DNA of 64,000 bases, from contig RPFO01000130.1 of NCBI GenBank assembly GCA_009746045.1, positions 2,973,868 through 3,037,867 on the forward strand, in the 5' to 3' direction. Position numbers and translations under genes: made by a program. Origin of the DNA: Mesostigma viride (Eukaryota; Streptophyta; Mesostigmatophyceae; Mesostigmatales; Mesostigmataceae). Position 1 is the stretch's first letter; each line of letters starts with the position of its first letter. This document shows positions 55,620 to 64,000 of this stretch, piece by piece. Under the pieces are notes generated by a model. It did not search any database. It was not told where the DNA came from and was given only the letters and a program-made list of their open reading frames with translations.

Positions 55620-56244
55620 AGTTATTATAAATAGTGACGGAACCTTTTTGCCACTTGGGCAATTAGGTCCGTCACTATTTATCCGGCGAAAACCACTCGC
55701 CGGCATCTATTCCGCGTTAAGTTCACGTGAACGTGGCGCGGAATTGATGCCGGCGAGTGGTTTTCGCCGGATAAATAGTGACGGACCTAATTGCCCAAGT
55801 GGCAAAAAGGTTCCGTCACTATTTATAATAACTAAGACCTCGTAAGTCGGGGGTTCGAATCCCTGTGGTGACACGGGTATTTCCGAATACCGGAAGGAAT
55901 TGATACCAGAAGGCCAAACGAAAGTGCCAGAAGGGAAAAATGCCCGGTTGGAATATCGTTAAGGCGAGATTCGGTATTGCAGTAGGCATCAGCGGTACGA
56001 TAGATATCGGCCCCCACAGTACGACGTTTTAGTTATTATAAATAGTGACGGAACCTTTTTGCCACTTGGGCAATTAGGTCCGTCACTATTTATCCGGCGA
56101 AAACCACTCGCCGGCATCAATTCCGCGCCACGTTCACGTGAACTTAACGTGGAATAGATGCCGGCGAGTGGTTTTCGCCGGATAAATAGTGACGGACCTA
56201 ATTGCCCAAGTGGCAAAAAGGTTCCGTCACTATTTATAATAACT
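55620..56244. mobile_element. Composite foldback transposon: two 214-bp palindromes around a 197-bp spacer
   Basis: Inserted in the pyrimidine-rich leader of LINE-B. Each arm (55620-55833, 56031-56244) runs AGTTATTATAAATAGTGACG...CGTCACTATTTATAATAACT and is almost a perfect palindrome. The second arm's slightly asymmetric centre is the reverse complement of the first's, so the two arms are inverted to each other. The spacer contains a tRNA T-arm-like GGGGTTCGAATCCCTG at about 55850-55865. No ORF. Confidence 0.85.
55834..55875 (+). other. 3'-half tRNA-like sequence in the composite spacer
   Basis: AAGACCTCGTAAGTC followed by GGGGGTTCGAATCCCTGTGG: five-pair T stem and canonical TTCGAAT loop. 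No D-arm or acceptor 5' strand lies upstream, which is palindrome, so this is a fragment and not a tRNA gene. Confidence 0.5.
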
Positions 56245-56286
56245 ACCCCCACCCCCCCGCTAATAGGGCAACGGCCCATTCTTGGT

Positions 56287-59200
56287 ATTGCAAGCTTTAA
56301 TGTGCGCACCCTCCCTGCAGATCCTTCTACGAGCGGCGGCACCCCAGCACGCCAACGCGTCGACGAGCTGATCGCCCTGTGCGCCGACAACAAGATCGCT
56401 GTCCTTGGGGTCCAGGAGCACCGACGCACCGTTGACCCTCAGCACGGGGTCAACGGTCTGCTGGTCGACGACCTGCGTGCGGGCTGGCGGTTCCACTATG
56501 GTGGCGGCGACGCGCCGGGCCAACGAGGTGTGGGCCTCTTGTGCTCGCCGGCAGCATCAGCGCAGCTCCAGTCCATCGTGCTGCGGTCCCCGCGTGTGCT
56601 AGTGGCCACTTTTTCGGCCACTGAGGGCCATTCACACCACACGCTAACCGTTATCGTGGGATATGCACCACATGCGGGTCGAGCTCAGGCGGAACGTGAG
56701 GCCTTCTTCGACGCCCTCAAGGAGGAGGAGGCCAACATCCCAGCTCGGCACTTCCTGGTTATGCTGCTCGACGCCAACGCCACGCTGCCAGTTGGCACTG
56801 GGGGCGCTCAGTATTCCCCAACCAACACGACAGCCAACGGTAACACGCCTTTATTTGCGAATCTGCTGGCAGAATCTGCGCTGGTTGCATGCAATGCTTC
56901 TTTCGCACGCCCCGCTGAGCAGCTGGCCACCTTTTTTGGGCCGTCGGATCGGGTGGTGTGCCTTGATTATGTCTGCGTACGTCGGGCTCAGCGCCCCTCA
57001 GTTGTCGATGCTCGCGTCCTGCAAGATTCTGTCAGCACGGTGGAATCTGATCATCGTCTCGTGCTCGCTCGCATCAGATTGCGGTTTCCTGGGGTGAAAC
57101 CGTCGCGACAGCTGGCACCTCAGCCAGATCTGAAGTGCTCCGGATTGTGCTGAAGGATGCCGACAAGATGTCAGCAGCAGAGCAGGCCGCTATGTCGCAC
57201 AGGGATGATTTCCTGGCCGTCTTCGACGCCGGGGCAGCCGACAGCAGTTACACGCCATTCCGCCGCCGGGGATATTTCAGTGATCCTCCGTGGTGTCGCC
57301 GCCAAGTATCGCCTGGCTGCCCGCACCCTCCCCACCTTGCCTCCGCGCCGGCAGCTTGCTGTCCACCGTCACGCACCGACAGTGGTCGCCGCCAGGCAGA
57401 TGCTCCGCCGCAACAGAGATCCGCTCGCCAAACCTGGGCTGCAAGCAGCTCTGAGGGCCGCCTACGAGCAGGCTGAGAAGGCAGATGCTCAGCAGATGGT
57501 CAAGGACCTGCGCAGCTGCCAGCAGAAGCACGACGGCAAGGGGGCCTGGTTCTGGTACAAGCGCCTCGGGCACCCGGACGGCCTCGGCCGGCCCCACCGC
57601 CACGACGTCCCCGGCGCCCCAGCCAAGCGGCTTCGTACCTGGGCCACGGCCACGGCCGAGGTCGTGGGGACAGCTGCGCCGCCCCCACCCCTGCTCCCAG
57701 CCGCCGCCGCCCGCCCGGCCGCCCTGGCCGGCCCCGCTGGGCCCCCGGCCCCGCCTAGGTCAGCGGCGGACTACCTAGTCCCCCCGCTGGTCGGCCCACT
57801 TGGCGACCCGTCTGACATGCCTCCTTTCACCTCTCGCGAGGTCACGGAGGCGGTCCAGCGCCTGCGTTATGACGCAGCCACCGGCTCTGACGAGATTCCG
57901 GCCGCAGTTGTAAAACTTGCAGCCGAATTCGAGGACACAGGTGTTATGCTGCTCTTCCGGGACATCTGCAACCGCCTTCTGCTGTCGTCGCAACCACCTC
58001 CAGCGGCCTGGCAACACAGTTTTCGCACGATGCTGTACAAGAACAAGGGGTCGCCTGCCGACCCCGGCAACTACAGAGGGGTGTGCATTCAAAGTGCCCC
58101 CCTCAAGCTTCTTATGCGGCTCATCCTGAACCGCCTGCGCACGGCCCTGGACGGTCACCTCAGCGAGACTCAGCACGGCTTCCGTTCAGGTCGCAACACA
58201 GTACAGGCGCTCTTCGCTACTCGCCGACTGGTGGAGGAACTGCAACGCCTTCAGCCTGGTGAGTCCCCTTTGCACCTTGTGCTGGTGGACTTCATCAAAG
58301 CCTTCGATTCGGTTTTCTGGCCTGCGCTTTGGGACATCCTCGAGTTGTTCCGGATCCCCCGCCCCCTGATTGCTGTCATCCGCAACCTGTATGAAGGGTC
58401 CACCACTTCGGTGCGCACTTCTTACGGGACCACGCCCCCATGCCCTTTACAGAAGGGTGTGTGGCAGGGCTGCGTGCTGTCGCCCTACCTGTTCATTATT
58501 GTTGTCGAATACGTAATGATTCAGGCGCGCAAGCGATTTGCCCGCATCGTGGGCAGGGAACCAGGAGTGCAGGTTGCTAACAAATTCTGGCATGGCGGTG
58601 CGGACACGGAGATTCGGCTGGCAGACATCATTACGCAGACGACACCACCCTCTTCGAGGACACTGAGCACGTGCAGACATGGCTTGACTGCCTGGCTCTC
58701 GAGGCCCGTGCAGTGGGGCTTGAGGTCAGCAAGAAGACAGAGGCCCTGGCGGTTGGGCTCACCACTCCCACCGCCCCTCTATCTCCTAGACGGCTCTCGA
58801 GTCCTGTATCGGGACCGCGTTAAGCTGCTGGGCAGCCTGCTCCCAGCTGCGAGGGGATGTGGACCATCGCATCTCCCTCGCCTGGCACGCTTTACGCCAG
58901 TACCGGGCCCTGTGGCGCAAGCCCCTGGGCAAGATCGAGAAACAGGACCTGTTCAAGGTCCTCGTCCTTCCTGTTCTCACGTATGGGCCGAGACGTGGAC
59001 CCTCACCGCCGACCTGGCCCGCAAGCTGGACGGCGCGGTCACCAGCATGCTGCGTTCCATTTTCAGAGTAGGATATGCTGCTCATGTCCGCAATGAGGAC
59101 CTGTACCAGGGCATGCCCTATATCACCAGCACCATTAAGCAACGACGCCTGCAGCTAGTAGGGCACCTAGCTCGCACCAACCAGGTATACACCTCACGTG

Positions 59201-59454
59201 GCCCCCCCGCAGGACTGCGACCAGCCCAGCCTGGCCGGCACCTCCTGACGTGGGCTGGGCCCAGTGATGTTAGACGCCGCAAGGCCCGCACCTTCAAAGA
59301 ACAGCTAGTAGAGGACATGGGGGGCCTAGGCCTCTCTGTGATTTGGAAGAAGATGATGGACAAGGCCAAGTGGGCCCAGGTCATAGAGGACAACGAGCCC
59401 CCCCCAGTGGGGAAGCGCCCGCGTGTGCAATCCCGTGGGAGGCACGCCAGATAG
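56287..59454 (+). pseudogene. LINE-B ORF2 (endonuclease-reverse transcriptase), frameshifted
   Basis: Endonuclease motifs as in LINE-A (ASFNVRTL, VQEHRR, LLDANAT, SDHRLVLARIR) at 56287-57100. Three one-base deletions between 57136 and 57272, relative to LINE-A, leave the frame restored but with a stop at about 57153. RT motifs LVDFIKAFDSVFW and GVWQGCVLSPYLF are intact. A one-base deletion near 58631 then destroys the YADD box (LADII is followed by TQTTPP). Further shifts near 58855 and 58990 precede a C-terminus ending RGRHAR. A once complete ORF2 of about 1,050 codons, now inactive. Confidence 0.9.
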
Positions 59455-59595
59455 CTCCCCTAGGGCAGCGTGCGGCTGCCTAGATAGATGTAGAAGTTAG
59501 AATGCTGTTACATAGATAGTACTAGTATGTAGCCGATGTAGATAGATTAGACCGGTAGGACTGTTTGCACCCACCCATCCATCCTTTGGGGTTAA

Positions 59596-61675
59596 CCCTT
59601 CAACTGTCAAAACTCGAACCACGAGAACGGACTGAGTTTGGGTATCTTTGTGCGCCTGAGAGTAACTAGCCAAATAACATTTTCTGGCCCACCCTTGGAA
59701 CCAAGCATGCTTTTATATCAAATAATGTTTGGGAAATTTGGTTGGTCACATATCCATGCCCTACACCTGCTAAAAATAGCACCCCCCTCAGGGGGGTACA
59801 GTGCACATGGGGTTGGAGACATATATAATGCATTATCGACCATTTACACAAATCAGTTGGCCCTGGCCTTTTAAAGGCAGGTTATTATAATCATAGACAT
59901 GCCATCAATGCATTCACAACATGAAATGTCACAAAACTGTGGACGCTAGCTACAAAATGGCCAAAGCCAGCTGGCACCGTTATAACGGTGCCAGCTGGCA
60001 GGGGTATAAATGGTAGCATAACAACACAAAACTTTATTCCAATTGGCATGAAACAACAAGGGATGCCCAATTGGGCATCATGCACCATACCCAGGTGATA
60101 AAACAAGAGACCATGCCATATAACACATGCCAACATGCCGCAAGGGGCCAAAATGGCACTAGCGCGCGCGTGCGGTATACATAGCGCAAGACTAGCCAAG
60201 GGTGTAGCTAACTGTCAATTGGGCTACCTGGCTATGTGCCAAACTACGGATTGCGCCTCTGGGTGCGCAGATCCTGCCTCCTACAAGGCCCTGTCAGCTG
60301 GGTGCCAGCTGCCAACGTGCGGGTCGTGCGGCCATTGGCCTCAGCCCATGCGCGGCCAGCCGGGCTGCGGGCTGACAAGGGCTGCATGGCACGCTGGCGG
60401 CGGGCGTCGTCGTCGTCGAGGCCAGCCACTGGCCCAGCGTGGAAGCTGAGATAAGCCAGCATATAAGACACAAGACCATGCTAAAAAATAGGTGAAAGGC
60501 TCATTAATCAAGGCCTCAAGCGCGCGTCAAAGGGGTGGCAAGGAGCTACATCACTAACCCACCCGATGAATGACAAAACACCTCCACGTTCTTTGCAACA
60601 ATAAAGAAAACAAAATGAACAAGTTGGTAATGCTTCCATGCAAACAGGTATTGGGTATCTCCATGTTTGTCACATGCAATGGATGCAAAATCAGAAGGTG
60701 GGCGTTGGCCAGCAAAACAAGAAGCCATGCCTAAAACTGGTCAGAAAAGAACTTGTCTCGGGCTGTTTGAGCCAGGAAAAGCATTGGGTAATCACCTTTA
60801 CCATATTACTAACCAATACCAACCGTTATCACGCTATTTCCGTTGCAGCCTCAGCTAACAGCGACCAAACATGGTCCAAAATCTGCTTGACCTGATGGTA
60901 TTCCACAACTATGACAAGCCGATGCGTAGAGGGAGCAAAACAACAAAATGACAATCACAAGCCCTCGATTATAACCCTGATATTAGTTATAAACGATAAT
61001 ACAACCATATACGGTTAACGGAACACGCTAGGAGGCTAGAACGTACCAGGTCGGAACAGCAGATTACCTTTCCTGCGGGAGCCAGCACGCCCGATTCATG
61101 GACGTAGCCTCGAGCCTTTCCTGGCTGCCAATTCTAGCAAATCTGGTTGGGAACAACGTCAAAGGTTTATCCATGCGCAAATACCTCGAAAATTTCCGCC
61201 TAGCAACATGCAGCACTCGCACTGTCACCGCCTGGCCGCTGACATGATTTGCTGCGCCGACCAGCACCCCGATGACCCATCTACGCATCTTCAAACGTTC
61301 CATGGCTGGGGATAAAACGTTTTTAGGACTTGAAAATCATGCCTACAAAATTTGAGTCCATTATGTCAAGCCATTCTCTTGTACCAGTCAGTTGCGTGCA
61401 CCGCCATAGCCGTGCGCGTCAATATTTTTCATGCACGTCGGTCCCGTTGGACCATGGTACCCCCCTAACTTTGCTCAAGCATATCTCCCTGGCCAGGTGT
61501 CCAAAATACGGTCTGAATAGCGCCAGGCATAGCTTACGTCTAGATCTTTCGATCCCCCCAGGTTTGACCGTTAAATTATTATTGGGGCGGCGCCTGGTTC
61601 TGCCACAAACTCAGTCCGTTAGAGTGGCGCGAGTTCAACTGGCGCCACGAAAACGGACTCAGTACAGTTTAAGGG
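59596..61675. mobile_element. Non-autonomous piggyBac-like transposon in the LINE-B 3' end
   Basis: TTAA at 59592-59595 and 61676-61679; intact LINE 3' ends read GGGGTTAATGCTCC at this point. Ends CCCTTCAACTGTC and (complement) CCCTTAAACTGTAC, with AACGGACT(G)AGT subterminal repeats on both sides. The left end and a TAAAAATAGC then CCCCCCTCAGGGGGG block (about 59769-59794) match the piggyBac-like element at 33659. Contains a perfect 34-bp palindrome (59966-59999) before GGGGTATAAATGG. No gene recognised in 2,080 bp. Confidence 0.88.
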
Positions 61676-61712
61676 TTAATGCTCCGTGACTCCCCAACGG
61701 GAGCACGAGTCT

Positions 61713-63123
<1,411 letters not shown>

Positions 63124-63212
63124 TACATTCACTCAGTCAGTTAGACTCAGTCAATTAGTCAGTCAGTCAATCAGTCAGTCAGTCAATCAGTCAGTCAGTC
63201 AGGCAGGCAGGC
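63124..63212. repeat. (CAGT)n-like degenerate repeats
   Basis: CAGTCAGTCAATCAGTCAGT-type repeats ending in GGCAGGCAGGCAG; continuation of the tetranucleotide array. Confidence 0.85.
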
Positions 63213-63722
63213 AGATCAGACCACGCAGCCATTCAGCATTCCACATGACGTGCGCACGGCGCAGGCGCACGGGGAAGTACAAGCTCATTATTGTATGAAC
63301 GATCCACTATTCCTCTACCAGACACCAATGTAGCTAAATGTCTTAAGTGTCTTTCATTTGGAGTCTTACCCCTAAATCGCGTTCACTCGCTACTCGCTGC
63401 TCGTTAGTCGCTAGGGCTACTCCGGGGCTCAGGGCTGTGACTTGCTTGGGCCGGGGCTTTCACTGTGCGTTTACGCGTTGTTTATTTTTCATGCGACAGA
63501 TACAGCAGTCCAAGTTAATGACGAAAGCAAGTGTGTCTGGAAGAGCTGACGAGAGCACGAATAATAAGACGTTTTATTCGTCAGGGATGCGTACTTTCGT
63601 AGTATAGCTGCTGTGCTCATGATAATTGGGAAACGGCAGTAGCAACCGCGCGCACTTTTCTACTATTCGCGCAGCTGCAAAGGGGTGACCTTTTGGAGGT
63701 TGACTTGTGACGATGCACTTAC

Positions 63723-63858
63723 GGTTGTGGCGGCGAAAGCTGCTGCTAATCATGCATCTTGTGAACGTCGAATACCAAATCTGGGCGTGACTACAAGCGA
63801 GCTCCAGGCGTTTTGGTGTTTTTCCATTCACCGTAGTCCCGGCTGGAGCGTTGGACAT
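63723..63858 (-). CDS. Possible first exon of an unidentified gene
   Basis: ATG at 63858 opens MSNAPAGTTVNGKTPKRLEL and continues to SSSFRRHN before a good donor GTAAGT at 63722 (phase 1). No family recognised; the second exon was not located in 63213-63722, where nothing else is identifiable. The remaining 63859-64000 would be its upstream region. Confidence 0.3.
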
Positions 63859-64000
63859 TAGCCTGCGGTTAGCAATGGTTATCGGGAACGTGCGCGGCCG
63901 AGGCGTGGGACTTGGTAAGTGCTCTGTCAGGAATTTCGCTGGTTAACAAGAGCTGGCTCTTGCTCAGTTGCTTTCGCATCAACTGTCGACTGGCATTTAT

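Noticed and set aside
55851-55866. tRNA gene
   Set aside because: Only a T-arm and 3' half; no D-arm, anticodon stem or 5' acceptor strand.

Overview
The window reads as nuclear DNA of a eukaryotic alga. A volvocine or related chlorophyte is my best guess, but that is inference. The reasons are a GPI-type secreted alpha-carbonic anhydrase with GT-AG introns, GC-rich coding DNA, and a PAT-type tyrosine-recombinase retrotransposon of the kind known from Volvox (Kangaroo) and Chlamydomonas (TOC3). I see no bacterial operons, rRNA genes, intact tRNA genes or CRISPR arrays. Apart from about three host-like genes, nearly everything is mobile DNA inserted into other mobile DNA, plus very long microsatellites.

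Layout. 1-6.4 kb: a predicted four-exon minus-strand host gene (758-3609) with a 75-bp minisatellite beyond its stop and 357-bp tandem repeats in its first intron, then tetranucleotide arrays and 185-bp tandem repeats. 6.4-11.8 kb: a nearly intact PAT element with split direct repeats (A1, ORFs, B1-A2-B2) and no target duplication. 12.0-18.5 kb: LINE-A (endonuclease plus reverse transcriptase), interrupted by F-1 (an element carrying only an ORF1-type gene), itself interrupted by a 783-bp inverted-repeat transposon. 18.5-25.0 kb: a gutted LINE-C, then the TTAA-flanked transposon E carrying LINE-D with an open reverse transcriptase. 25.9-27.6 kb: the alpha-carbonic anhydrase, three exons, 331 codons. 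29.8-43.1 kb: one non-coding TTAA-type transposon (Z1) broken apart by LINE fragments, two F copies, an intact piggyBac-like element (transposase at 35006-37429), a second Z copy and element W. 43.2-47.0 kb: microsatellites, including about 690 bp of (GTT)n, tandem repeats and an unrecognised coding fragment. 47.0-53.6 kb: 5'-truncated LINE-H copies, a Penelope-like reverse transcriptase remnant and tRNA-like SINEs nested in one another. 53.7-63.1 kb: LINE-B with an open 442-aa ORF1 and a decayed ORF2, a composite foldback transposon in its interior, a 2.1-kb piggyBac-like non-autonomous element in its 3' end, and a 1.4-kb (AACT)n tail.

How the parts relate. The LINE families (A/B/C, D, H) and F end in a short GC-rich stem-loop followed by a 4-5 bp tandem repeat. 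F has no reverse transcriptase but shares LINE-H's 3' stem-loop, so it looks like a passenger that brings its own RNA-binding protein. Several insertions of only 33-37 bp, flanked by 9-13 bp duplications, consist of little more than such a stem-loop and tail. The TTAA-type elements (piggyBac-like, E, Z, W and the one in LINE-B) form a second group, with one possible autonomous source. Element names (LINE-A to -D, LINE-H, F, E, Z, W, S, T) are labels used only here.
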